From Agrobacterium vitis (GTDB taxonomy: Bacteria > Pseudomonadota > Alphaproteobacteria > Rhizobiales > Rhizobiaceae), in assembly GCF_013426735.1 (NCBI RefSeq), contig NZ_AP023272.1, forward strand, positions 1,222,501-1,286,500: DNA of 64,000 nucleotides, written 5' to 3'. Positions 55,993 through 64,000 of this stretch are shown here, piece by piece. Position 1 is the stretch's first letter; every line of letters starts with the position of its first letter. The position numbers and the translations under genes were made by a program. Under the pieces are notes generated by a model, which saw only the letters and a list, made by a program, of their open reading frames with translations, made no database searches and had not been told where the DNA came from.

Positions 55993-56465
55993 TTCTTCAC
56001 CTCAGGGTTTGAGGAAGCCGACCCGGAAAGGGCTGGCGCACGAGACTTGGCGATAGACGTAATCAGGCTGAACAGGCCGCCCGCAATCGAGTCTTCCAAA
56101 AGGCCAATCGTTGCCTCGATCCGCACGGGCGAGCCGCTGCGATTGGTCTTGATGATCCGGCCAGAAAGGCTTTCAACGAGCCAGCGCTTCCCGTCAAATG
56201 ACCCATTGCCCAGCACAAGCGGCATCGGGGTTTTTAACGCGAAGGCTGCTTCAAGCTTCGCCAGTTCGTCGGCTGGCTCGCAGAACTCCTCCGAGAAAAA
56301 GAAGGAAAAGTTGCGCGTGTCCAGTTCCTCGCCGATTTCCTGAAGCACCGGCTTGCCCCGTGTCGGGGCATGTTGCGCAAAGGTGTTGGCAAAGGAAAAT
56401 TCTTGAGCAAGCGGAGCCGTGACGGGATCGATACCGAGCGGGATGGAGCCGAGAAGATAGATCAT
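55989..56465 (-). CDS. Phage tail protein U
   Basis: A 158-aa P2 gpU-like protein. It shows FSFFFSEEFCEPADELAKLE and WLVESLSGRIIKTNRSG. It takes part in tail completion. It overlaps the tape measure gene end by four bases. Confidence 0.85.
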   Translation of the reverse strand: MIYLLGSIPLGIDPVTAPLAQEFSFANTFAQHAPTRGKPVLQEIGEELDTRNFSFFFSEEFCEPADELAKLEAAFALKTPMPLVLGNGSFDGKRWLVESLSGRIIKTNRSGSPVRIEATIGLLEDSIAGGLFSLITSIAKSRAPALSGSASSNPEVKK

Positions 56466-59254
56466 ACATTCCTCCGGGCGCGACGGCGCTGTTCTTCGTC
56501 CAGCAGGTCGGCGAGCTGGCGGGCGCTGTCGCGCATCATCTTGTCAAACTCGGCTTTCATGTCGGTGCCCTGGCCAGCCTGCGCGGGTATGGTCAGCGTT
56601 GGGCTGAATTGCAGGGTGACAGGTGCAGCGGCACTGGCTGACTGTGGTGCGGCTTGCACCGACATGCGGGCAATCTGCGACCGCGCCACCTCGCTCTGGC
56701 TTTGGCTGGATACCGGGCTGGCGGCACTGGCCGGGGCGACCGTCGCGGGCGTGACATTGGGCGCTGCCACGGCAGGCGCGGTTATCGCCGCCGCTCCCAT
56801 TGTGGCCAACGCCGCCGTCCGCATAGCCTTCACCATCGGCTCGGCGCGGATAGAACCGGCAATGGTCTCGCCAAACTTCAACCGGTGGATATCGGACAGC
56901 GGGCCGATCTTGGCGGGGGAAGATGGCAGATGATCGCGCATCGTTTGCGCCACCTTGGCAATCTCAGCCACGGCGACGGCAGATCGGGCGCGAATGCCTG
57001 CGGCCATCGTGTCCATCAGGGATGCGCCCTGGTTGTAGAATGAGACGCCAGACAGGAAAGCTTCCGCCTGTCGGATAGCGGCGGTGACGGCGGGCAGGAT
57101 GGCCTTTGCTGAGGCGTCAACAGCCTGGAGCTTTTCCATGGCGGCGCTGGTGTCGATAGCGGCGACGGCCTGCATATCGGTTTTCAAGGTAGCGGTCGCC
57201 GCTGCCGTGGCCTTGATGGTGGCCGGATCGGTGACGGCGACCTTGGCTTCCTGATCGCCAAAAGAGAAGGCAGACTTGACCTTGCTCCACGCGCCGCCAA
57301 GGCGCGACGAAACCGCCTCTATTGCCACCATGGCCTTATCGCCAAAGGCTCCGATCCATCCCGCAACATCTGGCAGCGACGGCAGTTCTAACATGGGAAT
57401 GTCAGGCCAGTTGAAGCTTGGCAAATCCGGCCACTTGAACGTGGGTAGGTAACGGGTCCAGTCGAGGCCGACGATGTACTGGCCCCAATCAAGCGCACCG
57501 GAAATGATGCCAGCCCAGGAGAAACCGGGGATGAAGTCCAGCCAGCGCAGCGGGAAAATCCAACTCACCCAATCGAGCGCGGCGATAACCTCGTCCCAGG
57601 TCAGGTGCGGCAGTGCATCCCATGCGTTCGAAACCACCGAAGCGACAGACGACCAGGCCGAAGACAAAGCCGCGACAGGATCAAAGCCAAGCCACGCCTT
57701 GATCGCGGTCCAAGCGGCGCTGGCACCTGCTGAAATCGAAGACCAGAGATCCACGAAAAACGCCTTGATCGGCTCCCAATAAACGTAGATTGCCACGGCG
57801 GCGGCCACGATGGCGGCAACAATCAAGACGATGGGATTGGACATCAGCGCTATGCCCATAGCCTTAAGCGCGATAGCGAGTTTCGACACGCCTGCGGCAA
57901 TCCCGAGCAATGTCCCGGTGATGCTCATCCCCGCTAACGCGCTCATTAGCATCGACAGACCGATGGCGATTTGAACAAGGCCAGCAGCAGTCGAGATCAA
58001 GGCCGGGGCAAAGACCAATGCACCGAGAATGGCGGCAAGGTTTTCCCAACCTCCCACATAGTCGGAAGCGGCGGTGAGATGGCCACGCAACTTCTCGAAC
58101 ACCTCATAGGCCCGGTTGGCAAAGGCCCATGCGGTTTCAAGAACCGATACGATATTTTCGGAGATCCTCTTTGCCCAAGCATCAAAGGAGCCGTCTGCCT
58201 TCATCTGGTTGACCGTGTCGAGGAGAAACTTCAGCTTGCCTTTCATCCAGTCGAACAGTCCGGCATTCATGATGGCCAGTTGAAACTGGCTCCACAGATC
58301 GGCCAGATTGGACACCATCCCGGACCATGTGCCGGAAAGCTTTTCCATTGCGCCGCCGAATTTCTCAGCCCAGATTTGCATGAGCTTGGCTTGAATGGCG
58401 AGGCGGTCAGACGCCTTAACGGATGCCTTAACTGTCTTTCCGGCAGCGTTGGTGTATTCGTATGTGATCTTGTTACCGGTCTTGGAGGCGACGATACCGA
58501 ATTCCTTCAGGCGTTCGTTTTCGCCCGTGACCGCATCGGCCACCGCCTCCACCGCTTGTTTGAGCGGCGTTCCCATGGCAGCGGATGTATCGCCCAGGGT
58601 TTTCAACAGACCCTTCGTCGGGTCAAGGCCACGGGTGCGCAGTTGCACAAAGGCCTCGTTGACCTCAGACAGTTCGTAAGGCGTCTTTGCCGCGAATTCC
58701 GCCACCCAAGCCATCGCGGTTTTTGCTTTGGCGCTGGAGCCTTCCGTGGTCTCCAAGATGGTCTGAAACTTCTCGAACTGAGCGGCGACATCGACCATGG
58801 ATGTGGCGGCGACTGTCGCAACACCGAAAGACGTAACAGCAGCAGCCGCACCAATACTGCCAGCGAGAGCGATACCCCGGAATGCTTTTTGCCCACCAGA
58901 TGCAAGTTGGCTGAAGCCGCCTTTTGCTAGCTGGATCGTTTGGCGATGGAGCGCCTGGACGGCACGGCTCGCAGCCTTTGCCCCATTCGATACCGCGCCG
59001 AAAGCCGACTGCGCTCCCGACCTGACAGCGGAAAATGCACCCCGTGCCGTATTCCCCATAGTGCGAAATGCTGACGAGGTCTCGCTAGCAGCCGCCGCCT
59101 GCTTTTCTGTTGCTTTGGTGGCCGATTCGGCAGCAGTCGCGGATTTCTTGGAGTTGGAGACGCTGGCGGCAGCGGTTGCCTTTTCCGCCGCCATGATCTT
59201 TGCCATGACCTTGGTGGCGCGGTCCACGCCCTCGAAAATCATGGCAAAGCGCAT
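56462..59254 (-). CDS. Tail tape measure protein
   Basis: A 930-aa protein with a long Ala/Lys coiled coil at the N-terminus, hydrophobic stretches around 430-520, Trp-rich repeats (WPDLPSFNWPDIPML) and a C-terminal MRDHLPSSPAKIGPLSDIHRLKF motif common in tape measures. Length sets tail length. ATG at 59254 has GGAGG upstream. It follows the frameshifted chaperone. Confidence 0.9.
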   Translation of the reverse strand: MRFAMIFEGVDRATKVMAKIMAAEKATAAASVSNSKKSATAAESATKATEKQAAAASETSSAFRTMGNTARGAFSAVRSGAQSAFGAVSNGAKAASRAVQALHRQTIQLAKGGFSQLASGGQKAFRGIALAGSIGAAAAVTSFGVATVAATSMVDVAAQFEKFQTILETTEGSSAKAKTAMAWVAEFAAKTPYELSEVNEAFVQLRTRGLDPTKGLLKTLGDTSAAMGTPLKQAVEAVADAVTGENERLKEFGIVASKTGNKITYEYTNAAGKTVKASVKASDRLAIQAKLMQIWAEKFGGAMEKLSGTWSGMVSNLADLWSQFQLAIMNAGLFDWMKGKLKFLLDTVNQMKADGSFDAWAKRISENIVSVLETAWAFANRAYEVFEKLRGHLTAASDYVGGWENLAAILGALVFAPALISTAAGLVQIAIGLSMLMSALAGMSITGTLLGIAAGVSKLAIALKAMGIALMSNPIVLIVAAIVAAAVAIYVYWEPIKAFFVDLWSSISAGASAAWTAIKAWLGFDPVAALSSAWSSVASVVSNAWDALPHLTWDEVIAALDWVSWIFPLRWLDFIPGFSWAGIISGALDWGQYIVGLDWTRYLPTFKWPDLPSFNWPDIPMLELPSLPDVAGWIGAFGDKAMVAIEAVSSRLGGAWSKVKSAFSFGDQEAKVAVTDPATIKATAAATATLKTDMQAVAAIDTSAAMEKLQAVDASAKAILPAVTAAIRQAEAFLSGVSFYNQGASLMDTMAAGIRARSAVAVAEIAKVAQTMRDHLPSSPAKIGPLSDIHRLKFGETIAGSIRAEPMVKAMRTAALATMGAAAITAPAVAAPNVTPATVAPASAASPVSSQSQSEVARSQIARMSVQAAPQSASAAAPVTLQFSPTLTIPAQAGQGTDMKAEFDKMMRDSARQLADLLDEEQRRRARRNV

Positions 59255-59309
59255 AAAAAAACCTCCGGTCAGTTGCCTGCCAGAGGTCGCATTTTCTTCG
59301 GGATAAATT

Positions 59310-59330
59310 GACCGGACATATGGTCCGGTC
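59310..59330. repeat. Hairpin GACCGGAC-N5-GTCCGGTC, copy 2
   Basis: Loop ATATG. It sits at the stop codon of the frameshifted chaperone extension, just before the tape measure gene. The arms are identical to those at 53227-53247. Confidence 0.75.
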
Positions 59331-59834
59331 AGCTTTTAGAGGCATCACGAATGGCGCCTGCCTTGGCCTCTTCCAGCTTGATGGCCTCGTCATACCACCA
59401 GCCGAATTCTGATTCCGTCATGCCATTCAGATCGTCATGCGTCCAGCCCTTTTCAATCATGAAGAGGTGCTGGACGGGCAACGACAGTGTCAGGCCGCTT
59501 TCTCCTTTCCCTCATCTTCATCCTCGCCGAAGACTTCATTAATCAACGCCAGCGTGTCACCGGCTGGAACCAGTTCGGCGAGATCCGTGACGGTGAGCTT
59601 CTCGCCGTCAAACAGCACCGCCTCACAGATGAAAGCCGCTTGCGCTTTCGAGGTGTCGCCCTTGGCAATCCGCTGTGCCCGCATCCACAGGCCGTGATTG
59701 ATGAAATTCGGGACGCTTGCGGTCACGCCGCATTCCTTCAAGGGGAAATCGTAAGAGCCGGATTTCGCGGCTTTGTTGGCCAAAAGCTTGGCGCGGACGC
59801 CCTTGAACTCGGTGGCGGTGTCTTTGTCGGTCAT
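59329..59834 (-). CDS. Tail assembly chaperone E/E' with programmed -1 frameshift
   Basis: The unshifted frame (59490-59834) gives a 114-aa gpE-like protein ending DEGKEKAA. At 59511-59505 the minus strand reads G GGA AAG in exactly the X XXY YYZ phase; this heptamer is also the lambda G/GT slip site. A -1 shift there continues for 58 codons (GESGLTLSLPVQHLF onward, then EKGWTHDDLNGMTESEFGWW) to TGA at 59331-59329, giving about 168 aa. The extension resembles P2 gpE'. Confidence 0.85.
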
Positions 59835-59892
59835 GGGATTATTCCTCGGTGTGCGTTAGAAATTTGAGGCTGAAGGTGGAAAAGGCTGGCCG

Positions 59893-60405
59893 CTACTTGG
59901 GCCAGACATCCTCGCCGTTGACGCGGTAGATGTTGTTCCAGGCGTCGAATTCGATGATTGGCGTTTCGCCGCCATAGACCGACTGCTTGAAACTGGTGAT
60001 GGAAATGTCATGCTCCTGGGCAAGGTTTTCGCCCAGCTTGGCGGTGCGCCCACCGGTCTTCATCATCTGAAACCCGATATGGGTGATCAGCGTGTGAGAC
60101 TGATCGGAGTTGAGGCCATCCGCGTCGAAAATATCGACATAGGAATGGATTTGTATCTTGTGCGTCTTGGTCGGGTTCATGATCGACCTCGACACTTCCT
60201 CGTCCAACCATTCGAAGCTGATCTTGCCTTCAATGGCCTCCACCGGGCGGCCCGGCAGTTTGAGGACGCCGATCTGCCCCAGCGTTTTGTGTTCGATCTC
60301 GGTATGGGCGATCTCGCCCATGTCCAGTTCGGCGACTCGACCGCAAACATCGACCTCGTTGATGTAGCAGTCGGCCTGGGTAATTTGTCCGGTTTTACGC
60401 GCCAT
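59893..60405 (-). CDS. Major tail tube protein
   Basis: A 170-aa P2 FII/Mu gpM-like protein. It shows EIAHTEIEHKTLGQIGVLKLPG and ISITSFKQSVYGGETPIIEFD. It polymerises as the inner tube. It follows the sheath gene by 14 bases. Confidence 0.9.
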   Translation of the reverse strand: MARKTGQITQADCYINEVDVCGRVAELDMGEIAHTEIEHKTLGQIGVLKLPGRPVEAIEGKISFEWLDEEVSRSIMNPTKTHKIQIHSYVDIFDADGLNSDQSHTLITHIGFQMMKTGGRTAKLGENLAQEHDISITSFKQSVYGGETPIIEFDAWNNIYRVNGEDVWPK

Positions 60406-60419
60406 GGTGTTTGTCCCTC

Positions 60420-61681
60420 TTATGCGGCCAGCGACAGGGCATCGGCGATGAACTTTGTATCGACGTAACTATCGACGGTGATCCGCTCCATCACGGCAAT
60501 CGGGTGGCACTCGAATTTGTAGAAGAACCGCCCATCGGCAATCTGGGCCGCCGTGTTCTTCGCGGTATCGAAGCGGAAGCTTGCCCCGTAGAAAACGCCA
60601 TCGGCGATCTTGGAGCGCAGATAGGAGTTCACCCCTTCCTCGACCGATTCGATGTTGGCGCGGGTGCCGATCTTGTCCACGTAGTTCATGAGGTAGAAGA
60701 TGACGGACTCATGGGTCATGTCCAGGATGCGGCGCGCATGGATGAAGTTCTCGGCATGCGACGAGGAGGGATAAGCCGCCGAACGGTTGCCAAACGTTCG
60801 GAACCCGGTCGCAAACGAGCGCATGGCGGTGACGATACCCACTTCGTTGAGGAAATTGGTGTCGTTCTGGTAGTCGGACGGATAGAAATTGATCGCCGTT
60901 TCCAGATCGACCACGCCCTTGATCTCCCGGTTCGATGGGCTGTGGTGCCAGCCTTCGTCGAGATCCGTGGCGATGATAACGCCCGCCAGCCGCGACGACA
61001 GCGGGTCCAGTCGGGTTTCCGCCGCCCCGGTCGTGTCTTCAATGACGACATGCGGATAGGTCAGGATCACGCGGGGGCTGGACGTATTCGCCATGCCATT
61101 GGTCCCGCGTGTTTCCGCCGCCTGTTGCTTGGTCAGGCCAAGCGGCAGGTCGGCGATTGCCATCGCGTTGAGGCGAGAGGCCACCACATCCATTTCGGCG
61201 CGCACCACGGCGGAGGGCGAATAACCAGGCGCAATAATGATTTTCGGGAAATAGCCGAGGGTGTTGTAGCATTCGTATGCGCCGGAAAAGCCCCTGGCGA
61301 CACCAGCAGCAGAAATGCCGCCATTGATCTCCTGCACCGTAACCGCCGCAGGATCGGGCGTCGTGCCTGATTTGTGCGTGTCTGGATCGAAGACATTGTT
61401 GACGATGATCGTGCCGCCGTCGCCCTGGTCGAAGATGGCGTCCAGGGCTGCGGGAATGGTGTAGCCCGCGACATGTTCGCCGAAGGCCGCAGCGCTTCTG
61501 TGCGGGTGCGGATGACAACCCGCTTGTTGATGTATTCGGCACGCTTTGCCGCCGTGTCATGGATGAGGTGGATTGGGGCCGTACCGTTGACATAGGTGAC
61601 GGCGGACTTGACGTCGCGGACGACAGATACGCCGTCCTTATGTTCTACGACCTCCGGGCCGTGGTGAAACGTTGCGGCCAT
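60420..61681 (-). pseudogene. Tail sheath protein, frameshifted near residue 64
   Basis: The N-terminal frame (from ATG 61681) reads MAATFHHGPEVVEHKDGVSV and VTYVNGTAPIHLIHDTAAK, then continues as non-sheath residues after VVIRTRTEALR. The correct sequence resumes in another frame as AAFGEHVAGYTIPAALDAIF. One base is missing around 61489-61497 (minus GAAGCGCTGCGGCC); adding one would restore about 420 aa. The rest, including FATGFRTFGNRSAAYPSS, is intact. There is no slippery site, so this is a mutation or sequence error. Confidence 0.85.
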
Positions 61682-61683
61682 GA

Positions 61684-61908
61684 TCAGGCTCCTTCCGAAC
61701 CGGCATCGGCAACGGCAGGCGCGGCTTCGGCCTTAACGGTCTCGGCCACCAGTAGCTTTCGCTCGATGAGATTGGTGACGATGGGGTGATCCTCCGGCAG
61801 GTCGCGGTAGGACGTGCCAGGAAACAGCATCCGGCTCTCGCCCTCGATGTCGAGCGGCGTGACCGGGCCGGAGTAGAGATAGGACTGTCTTGCGGGTGTC
61901 TTTGCCAT
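61684..61908 (-). CDS. Small phage protein at the Mu gp38 position
   Basis: A 74-aa protein, MAKTPARQSYLYSGPVTPLD at its start, with FPGTSYRDLPEDHPIVTNLI. It lies between gp37-like and sheath genes, where Mu has gp38. ATG at 61908 has GAGG upstream; the frame is open 36 codons further. Function unknown. Confidence 0.7.
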   Translation of the reverse strand: MAKTPARQSYLYSGPVTPLDIEGESRMLFPGTSYRDLPEDHPIVTNLIERKLLVAETVKAEAAPAVADAGSEGA

Positions 61909-61922
61909 ATCCTCGGCTTTCT

Positions 61923-62414
61923 TCAGGGGGTGGAAATGCCCGGACGCATGAACGGCGCGGGGGTCTGGTAGTTTCGGGCAACGGCGGGGATCGGCAGGGA
62001 CACGCGGATTTCCCATCGCCAGACGCCGTCTTTTTCTTCGACCAATTGGTCGCGGATGATCATGGCAGGTCCGGCCCCGGCAAAGGCCCGGCCTTGGATG
62101 GCAAGGCGAATATCTTCGAGGTGGGCATAAGCGCCGCCTTCGCCGTGCAAAGATCGGACCAACAGAACCAATGAGAATTCCATGGCGCGGGCTTGGGTCG
62201 TGCTGACCGGCCCTTTGGCAGCGGTGAACCGTGACCCGGCATAATGCACGAGCAAGGCAGCGGGCAGCCCACTGAAATCATAGAGCGCCGGATCGTTCGG
62301 GAATGCCTCGACCTTGCATTGGCCGGAAACGCTGACCTTCAGCTCGGCAAGCAGTGCATCCTCTACCTGCTCAATGACGGTCGCTGGACGGGCCGTAATC
62401 AGCGCATCTGTCAT
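61923..62414 (-). CDS. Mu gp37-like phage protein
   Basis: A 163-aa protein, MTDALITARPATVIEQVEDA, with EFSLVLLVRSLHGEGGAYAHLEDIR-like central strands. It fits the Gp37 family (head-tail joining region). ATG overlaps the gp36-like stop (ATGA). Confidence 0.75.
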   Translation of the reverse strand: MTDALITARPATVIEQVEDALLAELKVSVSGQCKVEAFPNDPALYDFSGLPAALLVHYAGSRFTAAKGPVSTTQARAMEFSLVLLVRSLHGEGGAYAHLEDIRLAIQGRAFAGAGPAMIIRDQLVEEKDGVWRWEIRVSLPIPAVARNYQTPAPFMRPGISTP

Positions 62415-62881
62415 GGCCGCCACCCGTAAAGCATCGAGCGAACCGGCGACGGCGGCACAATGGCCTGCGAACTGACGGACCCGGCCTCGCCATTGGTGGG
62501 CAGGCCCGCAATCGGCAATTCGAATTTGCCGGTCGCCACGGCCTTGATATTGGCCATGGCGGCGTCGTGCCGCTCTCTAACGGTGTCCGCGACTTGGCCT
62601 TGGCCGCCCGATTTATCCCGCAGGCGGTAGCGCGCCACATCGGCAATTAGGCCCTTGATGACGGGGGCCGTTACCTCTGGCGTCAGCGTCTCGATAACGG
62701 GATAGCGGGCGCGGGCATAACCGACAAAAATATCCTCGGCCCAGATGATGGCCGCCTCAATCTTGGTTACGTCCAGGCTGCGGCCAGCTGGGTCGTTAAG
62801 GTTGCCGATGCCCGCGATCTGCGAGACTTCGGCAAGCCCGAAGGCGGCGGTAAAGTCATCAACCGTTAGAAATCGCGTCAT
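62411..62881 (-). CDS. Mu gp36-like protein (DUF1320)
   Basis: A 156-aa protein, MTRFLTVDDFTAAFGLAEVS at the start. It has KIEAAIIWAEDIFVGYARARY and IADVARYRLRDK, the DUF1320 pattern of head-tail connector proteins. The ATG at 62881 is the family start; the frame extends 16 codons upstream. Confidence 0.85.
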   Translation of the reverse strand: MTRFLTVDDFTAAFGLAEVSQIAGIGNLNDPAGRSLDVTKIEAAIIWAEDIFVGYARARYPVIETLTPEVTAPVIKGLIADVARYRLRDKSGGQGQVADTVRERHDAAMANIKAVATGKFELPIAGLPTNGEAGSVSSQAIVPPSPVRSMLYGWRP

Positions 62882-62908
62882 GGTGAGTGAGATCCAGTTT
62901 CGAAAGAA

Positions 62909-62940
62909 GAGCGGGGCGGCTGGGGCCACCCGCCCCGCTC
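62909..62940. terminator. Strong 11-bp hairpin between gp35-like and gp36-like genes
   Basis: GAGCGGGGCGG and CCGCCCCGCTC with a 10-base loop. On the minus strand CTTCTTTCG follows. It may reduce transcription from the capsid genes into the tail genes. Confidence 0.7.
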
Positions 62941-62974
62941 AAAAGGTCCGGCTTGGAAGTTTTAAGGACGGACC

Positions 62975-63436
62975 TTATTTCGTGGCCTTGGCGGGCTTGG
63001 CGGCGGGCTTGTTCTCCGCGCCTTCGGTGGCGGGCGAAGCCTGCGCAGGAGCAAGCAGCTTTTCCAGTTCGGCCACACGGGCGTCTGCCTTGCCCAAACG
63101 GACAATCGCATCCGCCAGATCGGCGGTGAGGTCCTCGGTTTCCTGATCCAATTCGTCAATCCGACGTTGGGCGGTGGCAAGCTCTTCCGCCGTTTTGATT
63201 TCAAGCGTGGTGATCCGCTCTGCCACGGCAGCATCCACTGCCGCCTGGAAATCCGATGCAAGCGGTGTGTCCTGCATCGCCTCGGCCAGCGATTGCGCTA
63301 CTTCGGGATTGATGACACCGGATGCAGCAAGCTGAAGGGCAAGCGTTGTGCTGACGGCGATGGTGGCCCCGGCAAGCTTGCGTTGTCCGCCGATTTTGGC
63401 GGGGCCGGTCAAGGTTACTGTAATGAGGTCGCTCAT
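62975..63436 (-). CDS. Mu gp35-like phage protein with coiled coil
   Basis: A 153-aa protein. The N-terminal ITVTLTGPAKIGGQRKLAGA is the HI1506/gp35-like domain; then a coiled coil (RITTLEIKTAEELATAQRRI) and an Ala/Lys/Pro tail. It follows the capsid gene with a four-base overlap. Its position between capsid and gp36 is the same as in Mu. Confidence 0.75.
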   Translation of the reverse strand: MSDLITVTLTGPAKIGGQRKLAGATIAVSTTLALQLAASGVINPEVAQSLAEAMQDTPLASDFQAAVDAAVAERITTLEIKTAEELATAQRRIDELDQETEDLTADLADAIVRLGKADARVAELEKLLAPAQASPATEGAENKPAAKPAKATK

Positions 63437-64000
63437 TTCGACCCCGCATTCTGGAAGAGAAATCCACCTTCAGCACCGGTCAGAATAGGACGGCGCTCAA
63501 CCGTGGTCGGATAGACCCACGACTTGATAGGCCGCTCATAATAGGGCTGTTCGACCTGCGGATAGCCGGTCAGCTCATACGTATAGGCAAAGGACGGCAC
63601 CTGAAAATTGTCGCCAGCTTCTGGGACATAGGCGAGGATCGCATCATCGCCCCAGACGTCATTGGCGAGAGCCGCATCGTCGGCGGTCTCCGGCAGATAA
63701 ACCGCAGCGCCGATCACCACTTTCTTGACGTCGAAATAGGCAGCCAGCATGTCGGTGGAAATGCTGGCTTTCGAGGTATACTTAAACTGCTCCTTAATCT
63801 TGGGATGGCCCTTGAGGGCATTGCCAGCATTGGGACCAAGCGTAAGCGTGTTGGGATAGCGACCAATCGAGCGGCGGATCATCTCCTTGGCCTCGTCCAG
63901 GTCTGCCTTCGGATCGCTGTCCGGATCGGTCCAGCGATCCGCGCCGGTCAGCACCATCTTGTGGTTGGCGTCATAGTTGGCTGGGTCGCGGGCAATCCGT
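63433..64000 (-). CDS. Phage major capsid protein, C-terminal part (truncated by window)
   Basis: The frame is open to the window edge (reading RIARDPANYDANHKMVLTG before the first internal ATG at 63957), so the gene starts beyond 64000. It shows RYPNTLTLGPNAGNALKGHP, KVVIGAAVYLPETAD, and ends EGGFLFQNAGSK. These match the C-terminal half of HK97-like coat proteins in Mu-like and related prophages. Confidence 0.8.
   Translation of the reverse strand, partial: RIARDPANYDANHKMVLTGADRWTDPDSDPKADLDEAKEMIRRSIGRYPNTLTLGPNAGNALKGHPKIKEQFKYTSKASISTDMLAAYFDVKKVVIGAAVYLPETADDAALANDVWGDDAILAYVPEAGDNFQVPSFAYTYELTGYPQVEQPYYERPIKSWVYPTTVERRPILTGAEGGFLFQNAGSK

Larger units (their letters stand above)
46925..64000 (-). 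mobile_element. Mu-like prophage, late structural half with distal modification cassette
   Basis: All genes here run on the minus strand. The order is: major capsid, gp35-like, gp36-like (DUF1320), gp37-like, small protein, tail sheath, tail tube, chaperone with frameshift, tape measure, U, X, D, V, W, J, I, fibres, then com-like. This follows phage Mu's order with P2-type tail proteins. The end of the element should lie between the second receptor's promoter (46.79 kb) and the terminator at 46.93 kb; exact ends and any 5-bp target duplication are not resolved. The early genes lie beyond the window. Confidence 0.85.

Noticed and set aside
60420..61681. Programmed frameshift to explain the two sheath frames
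   Set aside because: A -1 shift would restore the frame, but there is no slippery heptamer at the junction and sheath genes are not known for frameshifting; a deletion or sequence error is simpler.

Overview
This window looks like a chromosomal segment from an alphaproteobacterium of the Rhizobiaceae, most likely of the Agrobacterium/Allorhizobium/Rhizobium type. The reasons are GC-rich coding sequence, the gene orders tolQRAB-pal-cpoB-tilS-ftsH-glmM and ruvCAB, a CIO-type cytochrome bd oxidase, TGA-N9-TCA iron boxes of the RirA type, and a short RNA-like leader before serC. No rRNA, tRNA or CRISPR array was seen. Assignments come from reading the sequence and from family knowledge; nothing was searched.

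Region 1 (1-20.4 kb) is housekeeping. It starts with the tail of an NhaP2-type K+/H+ antiporter, a metallo-beta-lactamase-fold protein, a PNPOx-like protein and yebC. A long minus-strand block follows, in transcription order: ruvC, ruvA, a VapBC-type toxin-antitoxin pair, ruvB, a metallophosphoesterase, two tandem Nudix hydrolases, a DinB-superfamily protein, ybgC, tolQ, tolR, tolA, tolB, pal, cpoB, tilS, ftsH and glmM. Most genes from vapB to the DinB-like gene are joined by 4-base start/stop overlaps, and the toxin-antitoxin pair splits ruvA from ruvB.

Region 2 (20.5-36.5 kb) holds a luciferase-like monooxygenase, an outer-membrane beta-barrel, a sterol-desaturase-family membrane protein, a DoxX protein, serC-serA, a chemoreceptor, cioA-cioB with a 44-aa DUF2474-like protein, a Tim44-like protein, a lytic transglycosylase lipoprotein, a possible BcsN-like lipoprotein and a small unknown protein. 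Its gaps carry inverted repeats and a dispersed 17-base repeat.

Region 3 (36.6-46.8 kb) is for iron uptake: a ferrichrome-type TonB-dependent receptor, an AraC regulator, a divergent fhuC-fhuD-fhuB operon with a fused double permease, a GFA-family protein and a second TonB-dependent siderophore receptor. TGA-N9-TCA boxes precede the first receptor and fhuC.

Region 4 (about 46.9 kb to the window end) is the late half of a Mu-like prophage on the minus strand. From capsid to tail tube the order is Mu-like; the tail and baseplate proteins are mostly of P2 type. The tail chaperone carries a GGGAAAG slippery site for -1 frameshifting, and the sheath gene appears frameshifted. At the distal end, where Mu has com-mom, there is a fully overlapping four-gene cassette: a Com-like zinc-finger protein, a 58-aa protein, an ABC-ATPase fused to a GNAT acyltransferase domain, and a formyltransferase-like protein. 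I consider this cassette the best candidate for an undescribed system, possibly phage DNA modification.
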